A stretch of DNA of 64,000 nt from Acidobacteriota bacterium (GCA_030949985.1 JAUZRX010000051.1:1-64000); one strand, 5' to 3'. Positions 47,368 to 61,104 are shown, counted from the first letter of the stretch. Translations and numbers: made by a program. Notes: generated by a model not told the origin, from the letters alone.

Positions 47368-48710
47368 AGCGCAGCTCGGCCTCGGCCGAGCACCTGCGCC
47401 GCCGCCTCGGCGTCTACGATCCTGCCGCCGGTTCCCGCTACGTTCGACGATTCGAAGACGAGGCCGACAGCCTGGGCTGGTCGCCCTGCGGGGGGCGGGG
47501 TGTACCCCGCGCCCTGGCATCGTGTTCCCTGGTGTTGATCGGCGAGTACCATCCTCTACCCGGGGCCCTCGAGACGGCGGGAGAGTTGCTCGTGACCTGG
47601 GCCGAGCGGAGTCGCGGGCCCCGGCTGCTGGCCCTCGAGATGGTCTATCGTCGTGACCAGGCCGCCCTCGACGCGCTGATGGCCGGACGGATCGGTGAAC
47701 GGGAGTTTCACCGCCGCATTCGCTACCGGGAGGAGTGGGGATACCCCTGGCGGCCGGTGCGGAGATTGTTGCAGGTGGCCCGGCGCACGGGGGGCCGGGT
47801 GGCGGCCCTCGACATCTCGCCCCGGGGCGGGGCGCAGGACCTGCCCCTGCGAGACGAGGTGGCGGCCGAGCGCCTGGTCCGGCTGAGCGCCGAGGCCGGA
47901 AGGGGGGGGCGGGTGGCGGCGGTTTTCGGTGAGGCCCACCTGGCCTCGGAGCATCTGCCCCGGCGGCTCGAGCGCATGGGGGGCGCCGGACGCGTGGCCC
48001 GGGTGTTGACGGACCTCGAGTTCGAGTCCCGGCCCGCCGCGCCCTGGATGCGCGCGCGGGGCCGGCTTTGGGCCACCAGGCCGCGCAAACCCGGCGAGCG
48101 CCTGGCGGCCCTGTCGCGGGTCTACCGTCACTGGGCCCGGCAGACCGTAGCACGCGGTGAAATGGATCTGCCCCTGATGGTTCACGGTGTGATCACGGCC
48201 CTGGCCCGCGCCGTGGACATCGATCCCCGACGCCTCGAGATCGGGCCGGCCCTCTACCTGGCGGATCTCTACCCGGAGGTCTACCTGCTGCGCGAAGAGG
48301 CGCGCCTGGGCCGACGCCTGCGGGAGACCGGGCAGGGGACGGCGCTCCTGCGACGCGTGCTCTCCGGCTGTCGGCGGCGCGGCGCGGTGTACCAGGCCCG
48401 GGAGAATCTCCTGGTGGCTTCAGGCCGGGGGGTGCAGGGGCTGGGCCGGGCGGCGGGGGCCTTCCTCGTCGCGGCGCTGCGGGCCCGGGCGATGGGCGCG
48501 GAGCACCCCCTGCCGCCCGGGTCGGCGGCGCTCGAGCGTCTCGATGCCGTCCTGGCCGCCCACCTGGCCGCTCCCGTGGAGCCTCGCTCGGTGGCGGGCG
48601 CGCGGCCGGGCCCCCGGACCCTCCGCCGCTGGCTGCTTCGTCCGGCGCTCACCGACCGTGCCGCCCGCCGTCGACTCGCCGCCCTGGGCGTCGGGGGCGC
48701 GAACGAATAG
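47364..48710 (+). CDS. ChaN-like/TraB-Tiki superfamily protein
   Basis: About 448 residues. [21 protein letters not shown] and [19 protein letters not shown] show the GExH and GEAH repeats of the ChaN/Tiki (haem-binding uptake, TraB-like) fold, where the Glu and His line a metal site. The upstream 56 codons (47364-47531) are open and protein-like, including the strand leading into IGEYH. A conventional GTG (47529) or TTG (47532) start would truncate that strand. The likely start is a CTG (or ATC at 47361) within the tatA stop region, with GGGAGGG upstream. A long C-terminal part is Arg-rich. Function unknown. Confidence 0.65.
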   Translation: MKRSSASAEHLRRRLGVYDPAAGSRYVRRFEDEADSLGWSPCGGRGVPRALASCSLVLIGEYHPLPGALETAGELLVTWAERSRGPRLLALEMVYRRDQAALDALMAGRIGEREFHRRIRYREEWGYPWRPVRRLLQVARRTGGRVAALDISPRGGAQDLPLRDEVAAERLVRLSAEAGRGGRVAAVFGEAHLASEHLPRRLERMGGAGRVARVLTDLEFESRPAAPWMRARGRLWATRPRKPGERLAALSRVYRHWARQTVARGEMDLPLMVHGVITALARAVDIDPRRLEIGPALYLADLYPEVYLLREEARLGRRLRETGQGTALLRRVLSGCRRRGAVYQARENLLVASGRGVQGLGRAAGAFLVAALRARAMGAEHPLPPGSAALERLDAVLAAHLAAPVEPRSVAGARPGPRTLRRWLLRPALTDRAARRRLAALGVGGANE

Positions 48711-48728
48711 CCCGGCTCGCGCCGGGCT
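48709..48728 (+). terminator. GC-rich hairpin at the end of the ChaN-like gene
   Basis: AGCCCGGC and GCCGGGCT form a perfect 8-bp stem with a 4-base loop that starts in the stop codon. There is no U-tract after it, so termination is inferred from the stem only. Confidence 0.45.
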
Positions 48729-48730
48729 CT

Positions 48731-49045
48731 GTGGGGGAGGAGAGAAAGTGGCGGGGCCGCGACAGGGTTGGGTCGGGATTCGGGGAAGCCCTGTACGCGG
48801 CCCCATGCCATCAGGCCGGACCAGCGAGCCTCCGGGGAGCGGTCGGAGGGAGTCGAAAGGAAGCTCGCTGCCTGGTCTGCCAAAACCAGGTTGAGGTCCT
48901 GGGGTATGAAGCTTGCGCGGGAACCCTTTTTGTCCGGGCTCCCGCCGAGGTCCACTCTGACAAGCCTGCCTCTCCATCTGCGAAGAGCGTGCCAGATCCG
49001 CGGTTCGGAGGGGGGTGATCGCCAAGTCCCTGTTCTGACGAAGGA
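48731..49045. ncRNA. candidate structured RNA in convergent gap (family unknown)
   Basis: No protein gene fits. The strongest stem pairs 48753-48767 with 48789-48804 (15 base pairs with one bulged A, 21-base loop). Further potential stems on the same strand are GACCAG/CTGGTC plus CGAGC/GCTCG in about 48818-48886, CTCCG/CGGAG nested inside, CCAGG/CCTGG around 48889-48905, and GCGGGA/TCCCGC around 48917-48945. These could equally be read on the minus strand. No match to RNase P, tmRNA, SRP, 6S or a known riboswitch was recognised. Strand and ends are unknown, so this is only a candidate. Confidence 0.3.
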
Positions 49046-49047
49046 TC

Positions 49048-49077
49048 GCCCGGTCCGGTCCCGGCGGGAGACCGGGC
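49048..49077 (-). terminator. hairpin at the end of the kinase-activator gene
   Basis: GCCCGGTC (49048-49055) and GACCGGGC (49070-49077) form a perfect 8-bp stem with a 14-base loop, 19 bp past the minus-strand stop codon. No U-tract is present. Confidence 0.4.
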
Positions 49078-49095
49078 GGGGGCGTCGAAAGGGTC

Positions 49096-53895
<4,800 letters not shown>

Positions 53896-54057
53896 GCTTC
53901 ATCGTAGCATGCGGCGGGGGACGGACCGTCCACCGTCGAGCGAAGCCTGCCCTGGCCGTTGGAGCCGATCCGAAAGGTCGCCCTCCCGCCCAAAAGGCAA
54001 CTCCCCCCGGGGAGGACCCGGAGGGAGTCGGGGGTGGGTTCCGCCCGGGGGGGGCGG

Positions 54058-54384
54058 CTATGGCCAGGGGCCGGAGGGGTCGTCACCGCCGCGGGCCGGC
54101 GCCACATCGGAGCTTCCCGTCGTTTCTCCGGGGGGCAGTACCCCGGAGCTGGCGGTGTCGGCGGGCGGCGGCGTGGGGGTCTTTCCGATGGCTCCGGCGA
54201 TCAGGCCGGGCAGGTCGAAGTCGAGGACGGCCTCGATCACCGCTGCGGGCGAAAAGGCGCCTACAGTGGCGAGGAGGCCCGGCGTGGGTGCGGGCGTGTT
54301 CAGCTCCGCCTGCTGCTCGCCGGCCAACGCCATGGGAACGAGCAGGACAACCGCGATGATGATCCAGATCTTCCTGCCGAACAT
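54058..54384 (-). CDS. small secreted Pro/Thr-rich protein, function unknown
   Basis: 108 residues. A signal-like N-terminus (MFGRKIWIIIAVVLLVPMALAGEQ) precedes a short helical stretch (VIEAVLDFDLPGLIAGAIG). The tail is a low-complexity Pro/Thr/Ser/Gly stretch (KTPTPPPADTASSGVLPPGETTG). A very good ribosome site (GGAGAG) precedes ATG 54384. The sequence could be a small secreted or envelope protein. No family recognised. It lies between the kinase-activator gene (same strand) and the divergent S55 peptidase gene. Confidence 0.6.
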   Translation of the reverse strand: MFGRKIWIIIAVVLLVPMALAGEQQAELNTPAPTPGLLATVGAFSPAAVIEAVLDFDLPGLIAGAIGKTPTPPPADTASSGVLPPGETTGSSDVAPARGGDDPSGPWP

Positions 54385-54532
54385 GGGTCTCTCCTCTCTG
54401 GCCTCTCCGCCCGGGTTGCGTTTCCCCGGGGCGTTGCCCCTGGTGGGCCTGTGACGGGGCATCCACGGAAAAAGCTCGGTTCCGCGGCCAGCCGAGTCAA
54501 TGCCGCGGGATACACGATCCCGGAATCGATGC

Positions 54533-54592
54533 GACAGGCGCGGACAGGTCTTGTTGGAGTCCGGAACAGGCCAAACAGGGCCAGCCTGTCCG
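54533..54592. promoter_or_regulatory. ACAGG-element operator candidate
   Basis: Four ACAGG pentamers start at 54534, 54544, 54566 and 54575, and an inverted CCTGT starts at 54585. Spacings of 10, 22, 9 and 10 bp place most of them on the same face of the helix. The outer pair belongs to a perfect CGGACAGG/CCTGTCCG repeat (54541-54548 and 54585-54592). It lies in the divergent gap between 54384 and 54672. The regulator is unknown. Confidence 0.35.
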
Positions 54593-54671
54593 TGTTACCT
54601 GGAAGCGAGGATGGGTGCGTCTTGCCGACGGCCCCTATAATCCAAGCCCGCTGCACAACCGGGAGACCCCT

Positions 54672-56432
54672 GTGTCGAAACGGAACACCCTCCGCCATCT
54701 TTTTTTCGGCCTTTTCCTGCCCTTCCTGGCGCTGCCGGCGGCTCCGGCCGCCGCGGTGGAGGTGTTTCCCCTCGCCGAGGTCCACGCGGGCCTGGAGGGT
54801 GAGGTCCTTACCGTCCTGCAGGGGAGGGAGCCGGAGACCCTCCGGGTGGAAGTGCTGGGCGTTCTCGACGATTGGATCGGGCCGGGGGTGCCGCTGATCC
54901 TCGGGCGTTTCACCGACGAACGGGGCCGCTTCGAAGGCGTGGCCGCCGGCATGTCCGGCTCCCCGGTGATGATCGACGGTCGCCTGGTGGGCGCCCTGAG
55001 CTACAGCGTGGGCAACTTCACCAAGGAACCGATCTGCGGCATCACTCCCATCGAGGCCATGCTCAGGCTCGGGAGTCTGCCGGCCGGCGAGCTGCCCTGG
55101 CGCCGGGAGGGGCGGGTGGCGGCCGTGGACGGTCTGCTGCAGGCGATTCCCCTGGCAGTGGGCGTGCGGGGTGTGGCCGCCGACCGGCTCGGTGCCTTCG
55201 ACGACTTGTGGCGGGAGATGGGCCTGGCCCCCGCGGCCGCGGCCCGGCCGGCGGCGGGCGCCGCGGCCATGGGAGCGGACGACCTGCAGCCCGGCATGCC
55301 GGTCAGCGCCATGCTGATCTGGGGCGACAAGGTGGTCGGTGCGACGGGAACGGTGACCTGGCGCGAGGGCTCCAAGCTGCTGGCCTTCGGCCACCCCTTC
55401 CTCGGTCGGGGGCGTAGCGGCGGACCCGTGGCCCCGGCGGAGATCGTCTGGACCGTGGCCTCCGGGTTCAACTCCTTCAAGATCTCCCGCTACGGTGCTC
55501 CGGCCGGCACCCTGACCCAGGATCGGCTGGTCGGCATCGCGGCGGAAATCGGTCCCGTCCCTCAGGGGCTGCCGATCGACGTTCGGGTCCGGCGGCCGGG
55601 AGCGCCCGACATCGAGCGGCACTTCCAGGTCCTGCGCTCTCCCCGCCTGGTGGGGCCCCTGGCCAACTTCGCCCTGCGCTCGGCGGTGGTCGACGCCAGC
55701 GGGGCGGAACTGGACGAGACCCTGCGCCTCGAGGGCAACATCCTCCTCGAAGGCAGGGCGCCTGTCCGGGTGGTCATCGGTGGCGGCGCGGGCCCATCCC
55801 CGCCGGTGGCGCGGATCGGTGCCGAACTGGCCCGGGTGCTCGCCGCCCTCTTCCAGGCCCCGATGGAGGTGCCCGCTGTCGAGGGCGTCGAACTCGAGGT
55901 GCGGGCCATCGAGCGGGATGGAGCGTGGAAGGTGATCCGCGCCGTGCCGGATCGCCTCAGTGTCCGCGCGGGAGGCCGTCTCGAGTTGCGGGTGGAATTG
56001 TCCGGCCCCCGGGGCGAGCGGAACTGGGAAGTCCTCGACGTGGAGATCCCGGCGGGAACCCTGCCGGGTCGCTGTACGGTAGCCGTGGGGTCTGCCCGGA
56101 CGCTCGACGGAGAACTCGGAGCGGTGGCCGAGGCCCGCCGGCGTACGGCCCGCACGGCCGACGAGTACCTCGCCGCCCTCGCCTCGTTTTCGAGCGACAC
56201 GCTGCTCGAGGCGCGGCTGGTCCGTCCGGCAGCCGGTATCGTCAGCCGGGGCCGAGAGTACCCGGCCCTGCCGGCGACGGCTCACCTGCTGCTGCGCTCG
56301 AGTCCCGGCGGCAACGAACTCTACCACTCGCGGTGGCGGCGGTTGGCCGGCGCCTGGCGCGAGATGGAACGCAGCGTGACCGGCCTGGCGCGCCTTTCCC
56401 TGGTCATCGAAGCAGAGGAGTCCACAGAATGA
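54672..56432 (+). CDS. SpoIVB (S55)-type serine peptidase-domain protein
   Basis: 586 residues. A signal peptide (LFFGLFLPFLALPAAPAAA) is followed by an S55 domain with GMSGSPVMIDGRLVGALSYSV (nucleophile Ser in the GMSGSP motif) and GSKLLAFGHPFLGRG (His of the GHPF motif). The C-terminal half contains beta domains. S55 domains in non-sporulating bacteria are common in Acidobacteria, where they probably act as envelope proteases or scaffolds. The start is GTG 54672 with GGGAG upstream. The stop overlaps the start of the following propeller gene (ATGA). Confidence 0.83.
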   Translation: MSKRNTLRHLFFGLFLPFLALPAAPAAAVEVFPLAEVHAGLEGEVLTVLQGREPETLRVEVLGVLDDWIGPGVPLILGRFTDERGRFEGVAAGMSGSPVMIDGRLVGALSYSVGNFTKEPICGITPIEAMLRLGSLPAGELPWRREGRVAAVDGLLQAIPLAVGVRGVAADRLGAFDDLWREMGLAPAAAARPAAGAAAMGADDLQPGMPVSAMLIWGDKVVGATGTVTWREGSKLLAFGHPFLGRGRSGGPVAPAEIVWTVASGFNSFKISRYGAPAGTLTQDRLVGIAAEIGPVPQGLPIDVRVRRPGAPDIERHFQVLRSPRLVGPLANFALRSAVVDASGAELDETLRLEGNILLEGRAPVRVVIGGGAGPSPPVARIGAELARVLAALFQAPMEVPAVEGVELEVRAIERDGAWKVIRAVPDRLSVRAGGRLELRVELSGPRGERNWEVLDVEIPAGTLPGRCTVAVGSARTLDGELGAVAEARRRTARTADEYLAALASFSSDTLLEARLVRPAAGIVSRGREYPALPATAHLLLRSSPGGNELYHSRWRRLAGAWREMERSVTGLARLSLVIEAEESTE

Positions 56433-58672
56433 GGCCTGCAGGAATCGTCGGGTTGATCACGGGGCTTGCCCTCGGGCTGGCTCTTCCCGCCGTCGTGGCG
56501 GTGGAAGAGCAGAGCTGGACGCGGGAAGGGGCAGGCTTTCGGGCCGGTCAGCTCGAGGGCATGCAGGTCACCCCGGCGGGCCGGCTCGTGCCGGCTCCCG
56601 CCCGGGTGGAACTGGGGAGACCCGCCGAAGGGGTGTTGTGGGACGCCGCGTTCAGTCGGGGGAGGCTGGTGGTGGCCGCCGGCGATCCGGCCCGGGTCCT
56701 GGTCTACGGACGGCCCGGTCAGCCCGCCGTCGAACACTTCCTGCCCGACGGCGGCCAGGCTTTTGCGCTGGCCCCCGGCAAGCGGGACGTCCTCTACGTG
56801 GCCACCGGGCCGCGGGGAGCGGTCTACCGCCTCGACCTGTCCACGGGCGACGTGAGGGAGATCTACCGCCCCCGGGCCGAGTACATCTGGGACCTGCTGC
56901 TCCTGCCTTCCGGGGCATTGCTCGTGGCCACCGGTCTGCCGGGCACCGTCGTGCGGGTCGACCCGGCCGGCGGCGAGGTCGAGCCGCTCTGGGAAAGCCA
57001 GGAGTCCCACGTGCGCTGCCTGGCCGCGGGGGGCGGGCGCATCCTGGCCGGGACATCGGATTCAGGCTGGATCGTGGAACTCCGCCCCCAGGGGGACGCT
57101 TTCGTCCTGTGGGACTCCGATCGCGCCGAGGTCTCGGCGCTGGCCGTGGGGCCGTCGGGCAGCGTGTGGGCGGCCTTTTCCGGGAGCCGCGAGAAAGCCG
57201 ACGGATCGTCGACTTCCGGCTCATCCCCGCGGGAAAAGAACGGAGGCCAGCGCGTCACCACCACCATCACGGTGCGGGCCCGGGCGGAAGACGCTGCGGG
57301 GTCCAACGGCAAGGACAAGAAATCGGGCGATGTACCCGCGTCCGCGGCGGCGTCCCCGGCCGGTGGCGAAGTGGTGCGCATCGATCCCGACGGGCTGGTG
57401 CGCCGCGTGTGGAGTGACGGCAAGCAGACGCCCCTGGCCTTGTCGAGTCACCGGGGCGGGGTGCTGGTGGCCACCGCTTCCCCGGCTCGCGTGCTGTGGA
57501 TCGACGGTGAGGGACGCGAGGGCCTGTGGCTCGAACAGGACGAGGTGCGCTCTCTGGCGGCGCTGGCCCGGGACGGTGAGCGCATGGCCGTGGCGGGCAA
57601 CCACCCCGCCCTCGTGCTGCTCTGGGAGGACGCCGTCACCGCCCGGGCCCGCTGGACTTCCGATGTTTTCGACGCGGGCTCGGCGGCGGTGTTGGGCCGT
57701 GTGCGGGTGGTGACGGCGCCCGAGGGCGCGGCCCGCTGGCGTGTGGAAGCGCGGTCCGGCAACACCCGGCGTCCCGACGCGGGGTGGAGCGCGTGGGTCG
57801 AGGTGCCCGGAGCGGCGGGGCCACCCACCGGTGACGGAGGCGCGGCGCCGTTGAACCGGGCGCGCTTTGCCCAGGTCCGGGTGAGCAGCGAGGATCCCCC
57901 GGCAGGGGCCGGGATCGACCGGGTGGCCTGGGATTATCGGCCGGTCAACCGTCCGCCCCGGGTGGAGCAGGTCGAGGCGTTGCCCCTGGGCGTGGCCTAC
58001 CGGCCGGTCCCTCCCTCCTCGATCACCTCCGGCGAGACACCGGTGGTCAGCGTGCCCCACGCCGCGGAGGTCCGTCGCGCGCTCAAGGGCAAAAGCCGCA
58101 ATTGGCGATCGAAGAAAGTCTACGAGGCCGGGGCGCTGACCTTGCGCTGGTCCGCCGGGGATCCGGATGGGGATCGCCTGGAATACCGCCTCGAGTTCTG
58201 CCGTGATCGCGGCGGGGCCTGCCGGCGGTGGCAGGTCCTGGCCGAGGAGCTGACCCGCAACTTCTTCTCCTTCGACTCGAGGACGCTGCCCGACGGGGTC
58301 TATCGCTTTCGGGTGACGGCCACGGACAGGGGCGTCAACCCCCTCGGCGAGGAGCGGAGCCACAGCCGGATCTCGGGTCCGGTGGTGATCGACCACCACC
58401 CGCCGACCATCGTCGAGGTGACGACGACGGCGCTGGCGCAGGGAGAGGGGGTCGAGGTGCGGGTCCGGGCCTCGGATCCGGGCGGGCGCCTGGCCCGGGC
58501 GGAGATCGCCGTCGCCGGCGGCCGCTGGCTGCCGCTGGCGGCCACCGACGGAGTGGCGGACGGTGCGGAGGAGAGCTTTGCCGCCGGGCTCGGGCAGGCG
58601 CCGCCGAAGGGAGGGCTGGCCGTGCGGGTCACCGACCAGGCGGGCAACGTGAGCACTTGGCGCAGCGAGTGA
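56429..58672 (+). CDS. secreted beta-propeller protein with Fn3-like C-terminal region
   Basis: 747 residues. Signal peptide (IVGLITGLALGLALPAVVAVE) followed by repeated blades of the propeller type, for example DVLYVATGPRGAVYRLDLSTGDV, GALLVATGLPGTVVRVDPAGGEV and GRILAGTSDSGWIVELRP. A low-complexity Ser/Lys/Gly linker (about 255-310) interrupts the blades. The C-terminal part includes ALTLRWSAGDPDGDRLEYRLEF and LPDGVYRFRVTATDRG, typical of Fn3-like/Ig-like domains. It is translationally coupled to the S55 peptidase gene (ATGA), so the two products may act together at the cell surface. Function unknown. Confidence 0.75.
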   Translation: MRPAGIVGLITGLALGLALPAVVAVEEQSWTREGAGFRAGQLEGMQVTPAGRLVPAPARVELGRPAEGVLWDAAFSRGRLVVAAGDPARVLVYGRPGQPAVEHFLPDGGQAFALAPGKRDVLYVATGPRGAVYRLDLSTGDVREIYRPRAEYIWDLLLLPSGALLVATGLPGTVVRVDPAGGEVEPLWESQESHVRCLAAGGGRILAGTSDSGWIVELRPQGDAFVLWDSDRAEVSALAVGPSGSVWAAFSGSREKADGSSTSGSSPREKNGGQRVTTTITVRARAEDAAGSNGKDKKSGDVPASAAASPAGGEVVRIDPDGLVRRVWSDGKQTPLALSSHRGGVLVATASPARVLWIDGEGREGLWLEQDEVRSLAALARDGERMAVAGNHPALVLLWEDAVTARARWTSDVFDAGSAAVLGRVRVVTAPEGAARWRVEARSGNTRRPDAGWSAWVEVPGAAGPPTGDGGAAPLNRARFAQVRVSSEDPPAGAGIDRVAWDYRPVNRPPRVEQVEALPLGVAYRPVPPSSITSGETPVVSVPHAAEVRRALKGKSRNWRSKKVYEAGALTLRWSAGDPDGDRLEYRLEFCRDRGGACRRWQVLAEELTRNFFSFDSRTLPDGVYRFRVTATDRGVNPLGEERSHSRISGPVVIDHHPPTIVEVTTTALAQGEGVEVRVRASDPGGRLARAEIAVAGGRWLPLAATDGVADGAEESFAAGLGQAPPKGGLAVRVTDQAGNVSTWRSE

Positions 58673-59061
58673 TGGCTCGAGTCCTGCCGTTGTGGTTCCT
58701 GGTGGGGCTGGGGGGCTTCGTCGGCTCGGTGACGCGTTACCTGGCGGCAGGGGCCGTCCAGCGGCTGTTTCCCGCCATGCGTCTGCCCGGCGGCACCCTG
58801 CTGGTCAACGTGGTGGGCTGCGCCCTGATCGGCCTGGCCGGGGCGCTGGTGGAGTACCACGGCCTGTTTTCTTCCCAGGCGCGGGTCTTCTTGATGATCG
58901 GCATCCTGGGGGGCTTTACGACCTTTTCCAGCTTCGGCTTCGAGACCCTGGAACTGGCCCGGGAGGGACAACTGGCTCTGGGCTTGGTGAATGTGGCATT
59001 GCAGGTCGGCCTGGGCCTCGCCGCGGTCTGGATCGGTCACAGCATCATCCGCTGGCTTTGA
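58672..59061 (+). CDS. crcB: fluoride channel CrcB (Fluc)
   Basis: 129 residues, four membrane helices. The family signature GGFVGSVTRY, GTLLVNVVGC and GILGGFTTFSSFGFE is complete. The channel exports F-. Its start overlaps the propeller gene stop (TGATG), and a DUF190 gene, a common partner of crcB, follows after 44 bp. No crcB riboswitch is recognisable because the gene is embedded in the upstream operon. Confidence 0.92.
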   Translation: MARVLPLWFLVGLGGFVGSVTRYLAAGAVQRLFPAMRLPGGTLLVNVVGCALIGLAGALVEYHGLFSSQARVFLMIGILGGFTTFSSFGFETLELAREGQLALGLVNVALQVGLGLAAVWIGHSIIRWL

Positions 59062-59105
59062 CCGGCGTGATGGGCCCGCCCCCGGGGGGCGAAGGGGAGA
59101 CGACC

Positions 59106-59459
59106 ATGAAGCAACGCCTCGAACCGGGCCTCCTCCTGCGGATCTTCATCTCCGAGAACGAGCGCCACGAAGGCCGGCCGCTGGCCGATTGGATCGTGCG
59201 GCGGGCCCTCGAGGAGGGGCTGGCGGGGGCGACGGTGCTGCGGGGACTGCAGGGTTTCGGCGGTCATCGGCAGGTCCGCAGCGCCCACATCCTGGCCCTG
59301 TCCGACGATCTGCCGCTGGTGGTGGAGATCGTCGACCGGGAGGCCCGCATCGAGGCCTTTCTCCCCCAGCTCGCCGAGGCGGTGCCCGAAGGCCTGATCA
59401 CCCTCGAAAAGGTGCAGTACCGGCTCTGCCGGCAGGACTCCGATCGGGCTTCTTCCTGA
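59106..59459 (+). CDS. DUF190 family protein
   Basis: 117 residues. The pattern RIFISENERHEGRPLADWIVRRALEEGLAGATVLRGLQGFG is typical of DUF190, a PII-like small protein often encoded beside crcB. ATG 59106 has GGGGAG upstream. A role in fluoride tolerance is suggested by repeated linkage with crcB in many genomes, but the mechanism is not established. Confidence 0.88.
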   Translation: MKQRLEPGLLLRIFISENERHEGRPLADWIVRRALEEGLAGATVLRGLQGFGGHRQVRSAHILALSDDLPLVVEIVDREARIEAFLPQLAEAVPEGLITLEKVQYRLCRQDSDRASS

Positions 59460-59602
59460 CCCCGCAGGAGCCCCGGACACGGGGGCAGGCCCCCATCTTC
59501 CCCCGGGGGATCTTTGCCGGTATGGTGGGGGCGGACAGGAGAGGCATGACGAACGGATGGCACTGACGCTGCTTCGCATCCCACCCGGGCCGGGACATGT
59601 CT

Positions 59603-59635
59603 CGACTCGGGCCCCGACTCGGGCCCCGACTCGAG
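59603..59635. repeat. 12-bp tandem repeat (2.75 copies)
   Basis: The unit CGACTCGGGCCC occurs twice in tandem (59603-59626), followed by a partial copy CGACTCGAG (59627-59635). It lies 29 bp upstream of the nhaA start, in the 204-bp gap after DUF190. Confidence 0.85.
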
Positions 59636-59663
59636 TGGTGCGTGAAGGGGTTTGCCGACTCCC

Positions 59664-60896
59664 ATGACTCATCCGCTCAACAGGCTGATCAAACCGCTCC
59701 AGGAGTTCATTCGCCTGGAAGCCGCCGGGGGGCTCGTCCTGATGGCCACCGCCGTGCTGGCGCTGGTGGTGGCCAACTCTCCCCTCGCGGCCTCTTACAC
59801 GGCCCTTTTGAACCTCTCCGTGGAGGTCAGGGTCGGTTCTTTCGGGATTGCCAAGCCGCTCCTGCTGTGGATCAACGACGGCCTGATGGCGATCTTCTTC
59901 TTTCTCGTCGGCCTGGAACTCAAGCGGGAGATTCTCGAAGGACACCTCTCGACCCTGCGCAAGGCGAGCCTGCCCGTCTTCGCCGCCCTGGGAGGCATGG
60001 TGCTTCCCGCCGCCTGCTACGCCGCCCTCAACTGGGGGGACGGTCTTGCCATGAGAGGTTGGGCGATCCCCACGGCAACGGATATCGCCTTTGCTCTCGG
60101 GGTGCTTTCACTGCTCGGCGAGCGCGTGCCGACCACCTTGAAAGCCTTCCTGCTCAGCGTTGCCATCTTCGACGATCTCGGGGCGATCATCGTCATCGCC
60201 CTCTTCTACACGGCCAAGCTTTCCCTGGTTTCCCTCGGTGTGGCCGCCGTGCTGATCCTGGCCCTCGCCGCCCTCAACCGGCTGGGCGTCACCCGGCCGG
60301 CGGCCTTCATCCTGGTCGGTCTTCCGCTCTGGGTGGCGGTGCTCAAGTCCGGCGTCCACGCCACGTTGGCCGGCGTGGTGCTGGCGATGTTCATCCCGCT
60401 GCGTGTCGAGAAAAGCGAGCCAGGCGCCGAGCCGGCCGCATCGCTCCTGCGCCACCTGGAGCACGTGCTGCACCCCTGGGTGGCCTTCGGCGTGCTGCCG
60501 GTCTTCGCGCTGGCCAATGCCGGCGTCCCTCTCGGCGGACTTTCCCTCGACGACGTGTTTCACGCGGTGCCCCTCGGCATCATGGCCGGGCTCTTCCTCG
60601 GCAAGCAGGTCGGCGTGCTGGGGGCATGCTGGCTGGCGATTCGCCTGAGGCTCGCCGCGCTGCCCGAGGGTGTCGGCTGGCGGCAGCTCCACGGCATCAC
60701 CCTGCTCTGCGGTATCGGCTTTACCATGAGCCTGTTCATCGCCTCGCTGGCCTTCGACGAGGGGGCGGGCGGTTTCGGGGGACTCGAACGCCTCGGCATC
60801 CTGGGCGCTTCGTTCGTTTCCGGCCTGCTGGGCTATCTCGCCCTGCGGGCGGCCCCCGGGCGTGGCGACGAGCCGGGGAGTCGGAGCGGCGGGTGA
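59664..60896 (+). CDS. nhaA: Na+/H+ antiporter NhaA
   Basis: 410 residues, about eleven membrane helices. Family hallmarks: [13 protein letters not shown] (helix II), [18 protein letters not shown] (helix IV, with Thr/Asp) and [19 protein letters not shown] (the two ion-binding Asp residues of helix V). [13 protein letters not shown] lies near the C-terminus. It exports Na+ or Li+ in exchange for protons at alkaline pH. Start placed at ATG 59664; the ribosome site (AAGGGG) is rather distant. The upstream gap contains a tandem repeat. Confidence 0.92.
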   Translation: MTHPLNRLIKPLQEFIRLEAAGGLVLMATAVLALVVANSPLAASYTALLNLSVEVRVGSFGIAKPLLLWINDGLMAIFFFLVGLELKREILEGHLSTLRKASLPVFAALGGMVLPAACYAALNWGDGLAMRGWAIPTATDIAFALGVLSLLGERVPTTLKAFLLSVAIFDDLGAIIVIALFYTAKLSLVSLGVAAVLILALAALNRLGVTRPAAFILVGLPLWVAVLKSGVHATLAGVVLAMFIPLRVEKSEPGAEPAASLLRHLEHVLHPWVAFGVLPVFALANAGVPLGGLSLDDVFHAVPLGIMAGLFLGKQVGVLGACWLAIRLRLAALPEGVGWRQLHGITLLCGIGFTMSLFIASLAFDEGAGGFGGLERLGILGASFVSGLLGYLALRAAPGRGDEPGSRSGG

Positions 60897-60941
60897 GGGC
60901 TCCGGAGCCCGTCCGGAAAGCGTTGAAAAACCCGACGCCGG

Positions 60942-60962
60942 GGCGCTGAATTTCGCAGCGCC
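60942..60962 (+). terminator. hairpin after nhaA
   Basis: GGCGCTG and CAGCGCC form a perfect 7-bp stem with a 7-base loop, 45 bp after the nhaA stop. The loop is AT-rich (AATTTCG). It could end the nhaA transcript. No U-tract follows. Confidence 0.4.
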
Positions 60963-61048
60963 GACAACCTCCACGTTTGCCGTCACTTGGCCGTCGGCGT
61001 CGAGATCTTTCTTCGGCGCTGTTGAAAAGTTCTGCAGCGAGCCTTGCG

Positions 61049-61060
61049 CAACACGTGTTG
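61049..61060. promoter_or_regulatory. 12-bp perfect palindrome, possible activator-binding site
   Basis: CAACACGTGTTG is fully self-complementary. Its centre is about 82 bp upstream of the transcription start inferred from the sigma-54 promoter at 61111, a usual place for an upstream activator sequence bound by a sigma-54 activator dimer. The binding protein is unknown. Confidence 0.45.
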
Positions 61061-61088
61061 GAGGTACCGTAAGTCATTGGAAAAACGT

Positions 61089-61104
61089 ACGATCATTCAA
61101 TCGT
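61089..61104. promoter_or_regulatory. ACGAT/ATCGT inverted repeat
   Basis: A 5-bp inverted repeat with a 6-base AT-rich spacer lies immediately upstream of the sigma-54-like promoter. It may be a second protein site or part of DNA looping. It is short, so chance is possible. Confidence 0.3.

Noticed and set aside
48711-49095. Possible RNase P RNA because GTCCGGGCTCC appears in the gap.
   Set aside because: The flanking conserved blocks of RNase P RNA (GAGGAAA before the motif, the second conserved ACAGAAA-type region) are missing.
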